Notes under the pieces: generated by a model | What the model saw: the letters and a program-made list of their open reading frames with translations, nothing else | What the model was told of the DNA's origin: nothing | The model's database searches: none | Assembly: GCA_030789695.1 (NCBI GenBank) | Contig: CM061142.1 | Coordinates: forward strand, 41,711,375 to 41,775,374 | Reading direction: 5' to 3' | Length of the DNA stretch: 64,000 bases | From: Scilla litardierei | Taxonomy: Eukaryota > Streptophyta > Magnoliopsida > Asparagales > Asparagaceae | Translations under genes and position numbers: made by a program | Shown here: piece by piece, positions 44,639 to 55,317 of the stretch | Numbering within the stretch: position 1 is the stretch's first letter | Layout: every line of letters starts with the position of its first letter

Positions 44639-47600
44639 TCCAAGTCGAGACACTCGCAGGATAGGTTTGCGAACATCATATGCTACAATTGCCACAAGAA
44701 GGGTTATTATTCGAATCATTGTCCTATCAAGAATAGGAAGAAAGGAAAGAAAACCGAGAAGGATTCCGATTTTGCATCTTTAGAGATTGATGGTGAGCAG
44801 GTCCATAATGAAGGTAGAGATACCGAGATTTTTGCTACAGGGATTGCAGGTGATGCCAACATGGCATGGCTCATGGACAGTGGATGCTCGTATCATATGA
44901 CTCCTCATAGGAGTTGGTTCGTGACATACCGTTCCAAGCAAGATGGAGGCTCAATCCTCATGGGGAACAATGCAGTGTGTAGAACTGCGGGTATTGGAAC
45001 CGTTCGGATAAAGATGCATGACGACATAGTGCATACACTTGCCGATGTGAGGCATGTCCCAGATTTACAGAAGAGCCTAATCTCCCTAGCGTGTTGGACA
45101 ATGTCGGATGTAAGTCGGTCTTTGAAAAAGACCGACTTCGAGTTTTGAAATGAGCCATGTTTGTGATTAAGGGAAAGAATGTTGGAAACTTATATGCCCT
45201 TCAAGGTACCACAGTTGAAGGTGAAGCAGACGTAACCATTACGAGCGTAGTCTCCAGAGATTCGGCCAAGTTATGACATTATCGTTTGGGTCATCCATGT
45301 AACAAAATGCTTGATGTACTTCGAAGAAGAAAACTAATTGAAGCCTCGAATGAGAGTGTAGAATTCTGTGAATCCTGTGTGTACGGTAAGAAGACAAAGC
45401 TGCAGTTTAACATGGGGAAGCATACTAGCAAAGGACCACTTGACTATGTACACACAAATGTGTGTGGACCGTGTCTAGAGCCGTCAAGAGGGGGAGCTAA
45501 GTATTTTTGTCTTGTTTATTGATGACTACTCTTGCAAAGTCTGGATGTACTTAATGAAGTCAAAGGACCAGACTTTTGATATGTTTCGAGAGTGGAAGAC
45601 CATGGTGGAGAAGCAAACTGGAAGGCACGTGAAGGTGCTTAGATCTGACAATGGAGGTGAGTTTACCTCGAGTGAGTTCAGAAATTTCTGCAAACTCCAT
45701 GTGATCCGTAGACACTTTAGCGCACCCGGTGATCCGTAGTCGAGTGGTGTGGTGGAGCGGATGAATCGGACATTATTGGAGAGAGTGCGGTGTTTGAGGC
45801 ACTCAGCCGGTTTGGGGAAGGAATTCTGGGGAGAGATACTCTCGACTGTTGTGCACATTATGAACAGAGTTCCTTCAGTAGTGATTGGCTACAAGATCCC
45901 TGAGGAGATGTGGAGTGATAAAGTTGGAGATTACTCATACTTGCGCATTGTGGGTTGCCCGACATACGTGCACGAGAGGGGTGACAAGTTGGATCCAAGA
46001 GCAAAGAAGTGTGTCTTTCTTGGATATGGCCATGGCGTCAAGGGATATCGTTTTTGGGATCCAGAGGATCAGAAAGCGATAGTGAGCTGACATGTCACTT
46101 TTGATGAGGTTGCAATGCTCAGGACGAAGCATTCTCACTCAAAAGATGACACGTCTGCAGAGGAGATTTCACCGGAGAGGGTTAATCTTCTGGTCCAGCC
46201 CACTCAGCGACCAGGCAAAGAGTTGATGGTCGATGCTCTAGAGGGAGATGATGAGGTACATGCTGAGGACCATGTGCAGACACCCGGTACATCTCAGGTA
46301 TGCGTTGACACTTATGCAGGTGATGATGGCACGCGGAGATAGAAGAGGGTGAAGAAAGCGCCAGAAAGATTTGGAGCATGGAATTATGCGGGATATTCTT
46401 TCGATGATATGGCGGCCTATGCACTCAACCTAGAGCACAAGGAGCCAGCGACATATGGTGAAGCCGTTGTCTCTGAAGATGCGGCACAATGGCAAGGAGC
46501 TATGGAGGAGGATATGGATTCTCTTCACCGGAACGACACTTGGGACTTGGTGCCGTTACCTAGCGAGAAGCGTGCTATTGGTTGTCAGTGGATATACAAG
46601 GTCAAAGAAAGTTCAACTCAAGATGGAAACAATGTCAGGTACAAGACAAGGTTGGTTGCCAAGGGATTTGCACAACGGAAGGGTGAAGACTTCAACGAGA
46701 TATTCTCACCGGTTGTGCGACACACATCCATGCGTGTGTTATTGGCGCTAGTTGCAAGCATGTACATGGAGTTGGAGCAACTCGATGTGAAGACCGCCTT
46801 TCTGCATGGAGACCTTGATGAGGAAATCTATATGCAGCAACCCGAAGGGTTCAGAGTTGTAGGGAAACATACTTTGGTGTGAAGGTTGAAGAAATCGTTG
46901 TATAGGTTGAAGCAGTCACCCAGGCAGTCGTACAAACAATTCGATAGCTTCATGATGGGAGTAGGCTTTGAGAGTAGCATCAAGGATCAATGTGTGTATG
47001 TTTGCACACGTGAGAATGGCTTGAAGATTTATTGTTGCTCTATGTGGATGACATGCTAATCACTTCTAATAGCATGTCAGAGGTGAAGAAGCTGAAGGAG
47101 AAGCTAGGGCAAGAATTCGACATGAAGGATTTGGGGCCCGCAAAGAAGATTCTCGGAATGGAGATTATTCGAGATCGAAAGAAGCATGAGCTTAGATTGT
47201 CACAGAAGGGGTATATTCAGAAGGTACTAGCCCGGTTTGGGATGGATAGTGCGAAGCCCGTGACAACACCTTTGGGAGCTCATTTTCAGCTGTCGGCGAG
47301 TCAGTCGCCAAGCACCGATGAGAAGACTTACATGTCTCAGGTGCTATATGCAAGTGCAGTGGGAAGTTTGATGTATGTGATGGTTTGCACGCGTCCAGAT
47401 ATTACACAGGCCGTCGTAGTGGTTAGCAGATACATGGCTACTCCTGGCAAGGAGCATTGGCATGCCGTCAAGTGGAGTTTGAGATATCTACAAGGCACAG
47501 CGAGTGTCGGGATCCTCTATGGGAGAGGAGGCAGAAAGGTGCTGACAGGTTACCGTGATAGCCAGTACGCAGGTGATAGAGACATGTGGTGATCTACCAC

Positions 47601-47997
47601 AGGGTATGTGTTCAGTTTGGGCACTATCGCGGTATTGTGGAGGTCGGACTTACAGTCTGTGGTTGCGCTATCGACCACAGAGGCCGAGTTAATTGCAGCG
47701 GTGGAAGCTGTGAAGGAGGCCAAGTATTTGAGGAGCCTGCTGAGATATTTGGGGGTGCCGCAGAGTTCGTCACATGTTCATTGTGATAGCCAGAGTGACA
47801 TTCATCTGGCGAAGCACCAGGCATACAATTCGAGGACGAAGCATATTGAGGTGCGTGATTCCTTCCTTGAGTTACAGAAGAAGGAGATAGAGCTTCAGAA
47901 GATCCCAACTGATTTGAACCCTGCAGACATGTTTACCAAGCCTGTTCCTGCCGTCAAGCTCCTGGTTTGTATGGAGCTGATTTCTTTGTTGGCTTAG
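44639..47997 (+). pseudogene. pol: Copia pol pseudogene (PR-INT-RT-RNase H), element F
   Basis: In order: zinc knuckle (about 44680); aspartic protease MDSGCSYHMTP (44870); GAG-pre-integrase RLGHP...CESCVYGK (45280-45400); integrase core (45510-46080, DNGGEF near 45645); RT with KARLVAKGF-like and AFLHGDLDEEIYM (46560-46860) and YVDDMLI (47040); RNase H with ALSTTEAELIA and HCDSQSDIHLAK (47670-47820), ending near 47997. Breaks: TGA or TAG at about 44637, 45146, 45276, 45737, 46088, 46340, 46880 and 47590, plus frameshifts near 45505 and 47020. Most stops are one transition from a sense codon (CGA, TGG or CAG), consistent with decay of methylated DNA. Confidence 0.9.
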
Positions 47998-48109
47998 GTG
48001 GTGCCGGAGGGCGCGATTTTCGAGACGATGATGGTTCTAGAGAGAGGGTCATGACGCGCAGTATGGAGGTGCATGTGTCATTGGTGATGAGATTTTAATC
48101 AAGGTAGAT

Positions 48110-49081
48110 TGTTGTTTTTTGTGATTCAAATCCCATTGAGCTATTTTCCCAGGTGACTCGGTTGAGTAGGAGGCTACTCGGTCGAGCAGCAAGCCCTCGA
48201 CCGAGCAGCATGAAGACTCTGACAGACCGAGCAGGCAGAGAGTTTGGGGAAGTTTTCCCTTTGGCTCGGGTGACTCCTACTCGGTCGAGTAGGAGGCCAC
48301 TCGGTCGAGCAGCAAGCTGCTCGACCGAGCAGCTGGAAGGCTTTGTTTGCCCGATCAGCCTGAGGGCATTCTGTTTGAAGAGGGATACTGACACTCAGAC
48401 CGAGTAGCTAGGCTACTCGACCGAGTCGACTCGACTCCACCCATCGACATTTTTAGGGCATGTCAGCTCGACCGAGCAGGCCGAGTTGACAACCGACTCA
48501 GGCCGAGAGCGCGCGGGGCCAAGCAGGGAACCGACGACCTGGATGTGTTTTCTCCTATTGTTTTGGGTTTCTAACTTAAACCTAACTATTGTTTTAGATT
48601 AGGTTAAGCCTCCTTTTGGATTGAGAGAGTTTTGGAGAGCCTCTTGCTACCCCATTGGAGATTGGAGAGAGTTTTAGGGTTTGTGTTCTTGAGAGAAAGG
48701 TTTGGTTTTTCCTTCTCTTCTTCTTCCATTGATTTCCTCCTCTTGAGTGGATTCGTGAGGGCTTGTTCCGTTTGACAAGTTATTACTCACGCGTGAGAAA
48801 GCGAATTTGTAACCCTAATTGTTTGGATCTCTCTACTAGTGAAATCTTCTCGGATCGGATTGCTGGATGTAGGTTTTTTACAACCGAACAAGGGTAAATT
48901 CTCTTGTGCCTGCGATTGATTTATTTGTTGCTGTAATTCGTTTGCTACTTTCTATTGCAACGTCATTTGGGAATTTTGTTGGGTCATTGGGAATAGATTT
49001 TTGCTAGCTCTATATTCCTGATCAGTTTATTAGGTTTGATTTCTGCATTGATCCCAATGGGATTTGGATTTCACCCCAATA
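48110..49081 (+). repeat. 3' LTR of element F
   Basis: 972 bp, closely similar to the 5' LTR. Palindromes at 48155-48480, including one duplicated ACTCGGTCGAGCAGCAAGC unit not in the 5' copy. The end CAATA shows a CA to TA change. Confidence 0.9.
48155..48480 (+). promoter_or_regulatory. U3 palindrome array, element F 3' LTR
   Basis: Same motif type as 43020-43350 with about ten sites. Confidence 0.7.
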
Positions 49082-49086
49082 CTAGT
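49082..49086 (+). repeat. Target-site duplication of element F (right)
   Basis: CTAGT, identical to 42969-42973. Confidence 0.9.
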
Positions 49087-49439
49087 GTGTAAGAAGATAG
49101 GACTTTACACTTACACAAGTACTTTGACTTGGTGATTTCCAAAGCATGTAGTCCTTTTAAGAGGGAAGTTTAAAAATAGTTTGTCTTCATGTGATTTGAA
49201 ATTGGAATGAAGACAAAATATAATTTTTAAAATTAATAATAAGTATATTTTATAAAAAGAATAGCACATATAAGTATCTGGGAACATATTTTCTAAAACT
49301 ACGGATTGGTCGGCTAGTTTGATTGGCTGATTGACCAAAAATAAATAAAATAATTCAAAAAAATCCAGAAAAATTATATAATGAAAATAATATAATACGA
49401 ACTTATAATATAGTATTAAAATTCAGATTCACTTAATAT
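49087..49439 (-). other. Element E spacer between pol and post-pol ORF
   Basis: AT-rich. Contains TTGGTCGGCTA and TTGGCTGATTGACC (49302-49336), the same motif type as the E promoter array. No gene. Confidence 0.55.
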
Positions 49440-49911
49440 TCCTAACTCTCTTCTAAGTTTGAGAAAAGTCTCTTCTTTAATAGGTTTGGTAAGGATATCA
49501 GCAATCTGATTTTTAGTATCTATATATTTTAAAATAATATCATCCTTTTAGACATGATCATCCAAAAAAGATGGCTAATATCTATATGCTTAGTACGAGC
49601 ATGATATACAGGATTTTGGAAAAATTATTAGCACTAGTGTTGTCACACATGGATGGACATGTGTTACATTTGATAACATAATCCAAAATAGTTTGTTTCA
49701 TCCATAAAATCAGTGCACATGCTAAACCTGTGACTATATATTCTTCTTCTGTGGTTGATAAGAAAACATAATTTTGTTTCTTACTAAACCAAGAAACTAA
49801 TGCTTGACCTAAAAAGTGACAAGTAAAACTTGTACTTTTACGATCAGATTTGCCACTAGCAAAACCTGCATCACTATATGATACTAAATCAAAATCTGGA
49901 TCTCCTGGCAC
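49440..49911 (-). pseudogene. pol: Copia RNase H fragment (element E)
   Basis: C-terminal end of a copia pol: DFDLVSYSDAGFASGKSDRKS, CHFLGQALVSWFSKKQN, LSTTEEEYI and CDNTSANNFSK, then, after a frameshift near 49600, a degraded tail to about 49440. It begins abruptly at 49911 next to the LTR. RT and the earlier domains are missing. Confidence 0.85.
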
Positions 49912-49917
49912 ACCAAA

Positions 49918-51296
49918 TACACTAGAGGGTGTGAATAGTGTATATAACGATGAAATTACAAAATTAAAAGTAACTAAAAAATTGCAATAAGAGTGCGGAA
50001 GTAAATAAACACAATCTAAAAAATAGCAAGCTCAAACACAGTGATTTATCCTGGTTCGGATCCTTGTGATCCTACGTCCAGTCCCTTACTGTCCGTAGAG
50101 ATTTTCAATTCACTATAACACTTGCTCCCCGTAAGAAATGAACATACAAAGATGCCAACACTCCCCGTATTGCAAACTTGTACAATCTCTTGAACAAGAG
50201 ATTCACCAAATAAAAGAGAAAAAGAGTATAAAAAATATCATCTATAGCCTTGATAAAGTGAGAATTATAATGCAAGGAAGGTGATGGAATCGTCAAGGTT
50301 CTGGATGAGAATTTGTAGTATAACACACTTGAAGATCGAACTTGCTGTTGAGGAAAAGTTTCCGAAGAGGTTCCCTAATACATCTGAAATTTACTCTCTT
50401 TCTAGTGAGAGAACGAACTCTTAAGATTTGGGGGGAGAGGGGGGAGAGAGAGAGAGAGAGAATTAATTCGGATATTTAGACAGAGGTCTTGGGGTTTATT
50501 TATAGGCCAAAAGGGTAGTTTTCGAACATTTGACAACTGCGTAAAATTTCAAAAAATTCTGAACCATTTTTGTCTAAATTGGCCGACTAATCTTGGTCAT
50601 TGGTCGACCAATTTTTTTGCCAGTTGAGCGGTTTGACTGCTGAGACAACCTTTCATAAAATGACAAAAAGAACTGACAAAAACTACCATAAACTGATAAA
50701 AACATGCATATATCTGTCCGTTTGAGGTGGTTAAAAACTAACTTTGATCAGTTATAAAAACTGATTAATTAGTAAAAATTAATCAGAAATTAAAAGGTCA
50801 AATAAATGTCAATGATCTGGGATAAATAATCTAATATCTGTTTGGTCGACTAGTATAGTCTATTGGTCGACCAAAAATTTGGAACTTTGAATTTTATTGG
50901 AAAATGATAGAAATGACTTAAAATTAGGCCTGAGAAAAATTTGGAATTTTCTGAATTATTGGAATTTGTTTTTAGTCAGCCAAAAAGGGGTATTGGTCGA
51001 CCATTGGCTTTGACTTGATTTTTTGAAGACGAACCCTAAAGAGCTAAGATGGATCTTCATCAAGGCTTTTACATTCTAAGTATAAGCAAGAAGAAAAATG
51101 AAAATTACATCATGTATCACAAGTTATAAAAATTTTGTCGATATGCTTCAACTTGATCTTGATGCTTCTTGCAAAATGTAGTCCGATGATTATCTTATCT
51201 GAGAGCGTCTATAAAATCTACATATATAAAGTTAGTGTACACATGTGTAAATGTTTGTATCATCAAAACCTTATGAGAAGATGTGAGGTTCCAACA
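49918..51296 (-). repeat. LTR of element E
   Basis: Minus strand starts TGTTGGAACCTC at 51296 and ends near 49918 (left border uncertain), in the CTAGAGGGTGTGAATAGTG region that also closes LTRs G and H. TATA at 50496-50504 and TTGGTCGACC sites at 50578-51006. A perfect hairpin AATCTCTT-GAAC-AAGAGATT lies at 50184-50203, and a (GA)n run at 50443-50461. Confidence 0.68.
50496..51006 (-). promoter_or_regulatory. TATA box and TTGGTCGACCAA array, LTR E
   Basis: On the minus strand, TTGGTCGACCAA or half-sites at about 50993-51004, 50863-50874, 50846-50858, 50601-50613 and 50577-50590 precede the TATA (CTATAAATAAAC, 50496-50504 on plus). Confidence 0.65.
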
Positions 51297-52252
51297 AGAC
51301 GAACCCGTTGGACCTACTAGCTCAAACCAAGTATAATCCTTATTTATATGCACTCCCCCATGCTAAAGCGTTTGGTGTGAGGCCATTTTTCTTTCTGAGG
51401 CATGTAGATCCGACTACTTAGCGTCGCTGGGAGAATGATGCATATTTTATTCCCCTTTTCATATACACATTTTTTCTCTCTCCTTTTTTTGAAGCATGAA
51501 TGTGTTTAGCAAAGTCATTCCTCAGTACTAGGTGATATGTCGTTATCAAAGTCTCGAAGGATTATAAACCATTATTCTCAACTATCATTTCTACGGTCCA
51601 TGCATAAGATGGATTCCTAGGAAAAATTCAACCTAAGTCGGTTTCGAGTACTACTATCATAGGGGCCATTACCATGGACGTAACAGGCATCTAAATTGGA
51701 TCTTAGACTAAAAGCATATCCTAGTCATATATTCTAATCGATATTGAGAGGTCGAGTATAAAAAGATAGAGCCTGAAAATTCATTCAGTGAAGTGAACCA
51801 TGCATATAAAATCTCGATCTTGGGAAATTCTTAACGCATGTATATACAAATGAATGCGTGAAATGCAAGATGAAAGATGCAAATGCAAGGTTTATTTTGA
51901 ATGCATATAAAGAAAGGAAACACGATGCATAAAAGAAAAGGAAAAGAAGAAAAGAAAAAGGGGATGTGATATAAACATATGGGCCAAAATCTGAAAATGA
52001 AGGTGGAAAAATAAAAAGAAAAGCATGGAATGCTCTCCTGTAAGCTAGAAGGGAGCAATGTCCTTAAAGCGATATACTTAATGAAGTGATGAGGAAATAT
52101 GTGACAGGGAAGAGATCGTGTCGAATCTCCCCTAAGCTTCGTCAAGAATGTGCCCTGAGTATGATGGGAAAGTGATAGTGAGGGCATGTGTATATGGGGG
52201 AGAATGAGTGTAGTGATCAGGAGATGTTACCATCAGGGGGTGGTGGTTAGGT
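51297..52252 (-). other. Probable Ty3 (Athila-like) 3' tail, element K, left part
   Basis: On the minus strand a Pro/Ser-rich open stretch (52252 to about 52130) is followed by GGACATTGCTCCC...TAGCTT, resembling the GAGGACACTGTGCCATTTAGCTT box after the 3' ORF of element A (15561). Then comes AT-rich spacer. A short open frame on the plus strand at 51302-51420 (LAQTKYNPYLYALPHAKAFG) looks protein-like, but I do not recognise it. Confidence 0.35.
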
Positions 52253-52257
52253 TGGTG
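52253..52257 (+). repeat. Target-site duplication of element G (left)
   Basis: TGGTG, identical to 59295-59299. Confidence 0.9.
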
Positions 52258-53972
52258 TGTAATGCCCTACGAAAGTACTAGAGGGAGGGTGAATAGTACT
52301 TTAAAATAATTAAGAAGATAATTCCTAATTATCTTGCAAACTCAACCAACAATGTGGAAATGTAAATAAGGACCATAAAGAAAACCAATCGCAAACACAC
52401 GATATAACGGGTTCGGATCCACCTAAGTCTCCCCAACTTGTTCCCGGTGATCCTACGTTCCAAACACCCGGATCCCCTCCAGATACTTGAGTTAGAAAAC
52501 CCTAACTCAAGATTTAGAACTATGAAATTCTTGTGAAAAACCTTCACAAGACCAAATCATACAAATGACATGTGACTCCCACAAACCGGGATCACACTCT
52601 CTCTCACAACCGAGAGACACAGTTCAAATATCGATTGAAATGAAACAATGAAACAACTTACCACAAAATCCTATGCCTTGAGTATAACTTACCAAATTAG
52701 GGCAAAGATGGATATTGAGGAGGAAGGTGTCACCAAACCCTAGCTCCAAGAAGATGACCAGCAATGGAGGCCTAGGGTGGAGTTGATGACCTTGATTCAA
52801 GCTCTTTGGCTTGGAAGGCTCACAATCAATGAATCTCTCTTGAGGAATAAGAGTGAGAAAGAGATTCTATTGAGAAGAGATAGCTTTTAGAATGGAGTTG
52901 ATTTGCTTCTCTTTGATTTCTCTAAACCTCTAAAATGGCAGCCTTGAATACTAGGAAAGAACCCCTCCAAGTATATATAGGATAGAGGAAAGAGAGAGAG
53001 AAAAACGTTTCAATAAAAGCTCCAACGGCTCTATTCTGAACCAGACTAGTCGGTCAAAGAAGGATCACTGACCGACTAGTTCATTAACTAGTCGGTCGGT
53101 GATACAACGTAGACCGACTGACGGTTGAACAGGCAAAAGACGAAGTACAGGAGATAGACAACTAGTCGGTCTAAGAAGACTTGCCGACCGACTAGTTTCA
53201 CAACTAGTCGGTCGGTGAGTGTTCTTTGACCGACTAATAGTCGAAATAGAATATGCTGACTTCAAGTTGATTTAGTCGGTCAAAGAACAAATGCTGACCG
53301 ACTAGTTTCTCAACTAGTCGGTCGACAAACGTTCTTTGACCGACTAACGATAAACAGTAACTATGGTTGTACAGGGAAAGCTCAACTAGTCGGTCTAAGA
53401 AGGATTCCTAACTGACTAGATCGTCATCTAGTCGGTCGGTGACTATTCTTTGACCGACTAATTGATCAACAAAGCTAGGCTGAAACGAGTAAGGCATTCT
53501 AGTCGGTTCAAGAGGAATTGCCGACCGACTAGATCGTCATCTAGTCGGTTGGTTCTTCTACTTGAACCAACTAACATGCACTAGAAGCCGAGGGAAGAAG
53601 CGATAGGCTTCGGGAAAGTTTCTATTGGCTTCTATGATAATCCTAGCTCTAAGATATTAGCGAAATGAAGATAATAATGTAAGTCCTACTCAAGTCTTAA
53701 CATTCTAATCTATGAAGCTAGAAGACAATAAATAATACATGACGAACCGTCTTCAAAGCTTCAATCTTCACTCTTGAATTCAATAAAAACTCATTGAGCT
53801 TCAACGAAGCATCAGGCACACGATCACGCGTATTGAGAAGTCTTGAGACGTCGCTTTTGATGTACGTGTTCTTTTGGCGACGATCTCCATAACTGCACTC
53901 ACAAACAGTTAGTACACGTTATTTATGTTTGCTCATCATCCAAAACCAAATCCGGAGAATCAATACTCAACA
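52258..53972 (-). repeat. 3' LTR of element G
   Basis: Minus strand TGTTGAGTATTG (53972) to CATTACA (52258). CCGACTAG palindromes 53042-53580, TATA near 52971-52979, hairpins such as CTTGAGTTAG/CTAACTCAAG (52486-52511). Confidence 0.92.
52971..53580 (-). promoter_or_regulatory. TATA box and CTAGTCGGTCGG array, 3' LTR of G
   Basis: About fourteen alternating ACTAGTCGGTC and GACCGACTAG half-palindromes form pairs (53047-53580). In the minus orientation they end about 70 bp before TATATATAC (52971-52979). Confidence 0.7.
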
Positions 53973-55317
53973 TTCTCCCCCTTTTTGGTGATGACAAACC
54001 AACATAAATAATAATCAATAATAATGATTCAATTGAAATTTACTTACTCCCTCTGCATTGATGACACATTAGTCTCGTATTAAATATTAATCATACGCAT
54101 CAAGCAGATGAGGAAGATATGAGATATAAACCAATTATCGACATATAGGATCTAAATCCATTTTTATATCTTCACTCCCCCTGAATCTAACATATCAAAT
54201 TAGATTCATGGTAAATTGCTTTGAATTATCAATTAGCACATTGTCATTATTAATTCTCTCCCCCTTTGGCATTAGCAAAAAGAGCGGGAGGAGATCAACG
54301 ACAAAACCAATGGCTAAAACATAAAGCACGGGAGTCGAAGAATACGACCACGGTCCAAATGACACCAATGTGAAATACCGAATAAAAGCAAAGCGTGCTA
54401 ATGAGACTATAGTCGAAAAAATAAAAACGAAATCCTCAAGCCATATGCGAAAATCGAAAAACGAAATCATCAAACCATAGGCAAAAATTGAAAAACGAAA
54501 TCATCAAACCATAGGCGAAAATCGAAAATCGAAATCATCAAGCCATAGGCAAAAATCGAAAATCGAAATCATCATAACTCAAATCAATTTAACTTATTGA
54601 GTTATGGAACATACTCTCCAATATCAACATTCTTAGTTAAATAGAGTGCATGGAAAACAATTCTATGTTTCCATAGAAAGAATTCTATTTAACCAAGTTA
54701 ATCGTCGAGCGACGAAATCAACATCAGAGACAAAAACAATCCGATGTGAAAACCACATGTAGCAAATTGATACCAAAAGTAATATGCAAAAGTGTTATGC
54801 CAAAAATAGATAGAACATCATAGACCAATGGCATAATCAATTCTAGCATACTAATTGAAAATGATACCAATGTGAATATTCTAACAATGCATGCAATCAA
54901 CACACATGGATACCAAATGTATATCAAATGTAAGAAGATACTTACAACATTAAGCTCCCCCTACTTTGGTGCATCTTCTAAGCACCATCAACACCATTTG
55001 AATGAAAAATCCTTTGCAAATCAATGAGTTGGTAGGGTTGGTATCCCATGGTGGATTTAACCTTGAAAACATCATTTTGGTATCCAAAAATCCTTTTGGA
55101 TCCTATGGGTTAGGCAACAAATTCAACATATTTAATTCAAATAATTGTAACCCAAATCCTAACTAAATTCAAATTCAATATGAATTTAAGTTTCAAACAA
55201 TCATGCGCATTCAAGATCAATATGCAAATAAAATATACCAATTCTTACCACAATTGCTTTGGTACCCATAAAATGAAATTAAACTTATGGTACCAAGCAA
55301 TGAAGGGTCAAAGGAAA
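53973..55317 (-). other. Spacer of element G between gag and 3' LTR
   Basis: AT-rich, non-coding. Minus-strand purine tracts are at about 54950-54962, 54173-54183, 54258-54268 and 53973-53987, as is usual for SIRE relatives. No pol remnants seen. Confidence 0.7.
54428..54570 (+). repeat. 34-bp tandem repeat, four copies, in element G spacer
   Basis: Units starting CGAAATCATCAAACCATAGG at 54428, 54462, 54496 and 54530, with a partial fifth at 54564. Confidence 0.92.

Larger units (their letters stand above)
42974..49081 (+). mobile_element. Element F: complete but inactive Ty1/copia retrotransposon
   Basis: LTRs 42974-43923 (950 bp) and 48110-49081 (972 bp) start TGTTNTTTTTT and end in CCCCAACA (CCCCAATA in the 3' copy), with duplication CTAGT. 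Initiator-tRNA-Met primer site, gag and a full-length but broken pol (43979-47997). It inserted in element E between its pol and post-pol ORF. Confidence 0.93.
29274..51296 (-). mobile_element. Element E: SIRE-like copia remnant, split by D(+B) and F
   Basis: Minus-strand order from right: LTR (51296 to about 49918), RNase H end of pol (49911-49440), spacer, post-pol ORF (42799-42325, continued 30756-30209), purine tracts, then LTR start at 29514 truncated at 29274. The two LTR pieces share about 240 bp at roughly 92% by eye. Everything from the 5' LTR end through RT is missing, because the LTR abuts RNase H directly. A copia element with an extra ORF between pol and the 3' LTR is the SIRE/Maximus layout. 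Confidence 0.7.

Noticed and set aside
51831..52187. 118-codon minus-strand frame rich in Phe/Ile/Cys
   Set aside because: Low-complexity AT-rich spacer; hydrophobicity follows from T-rich composition.
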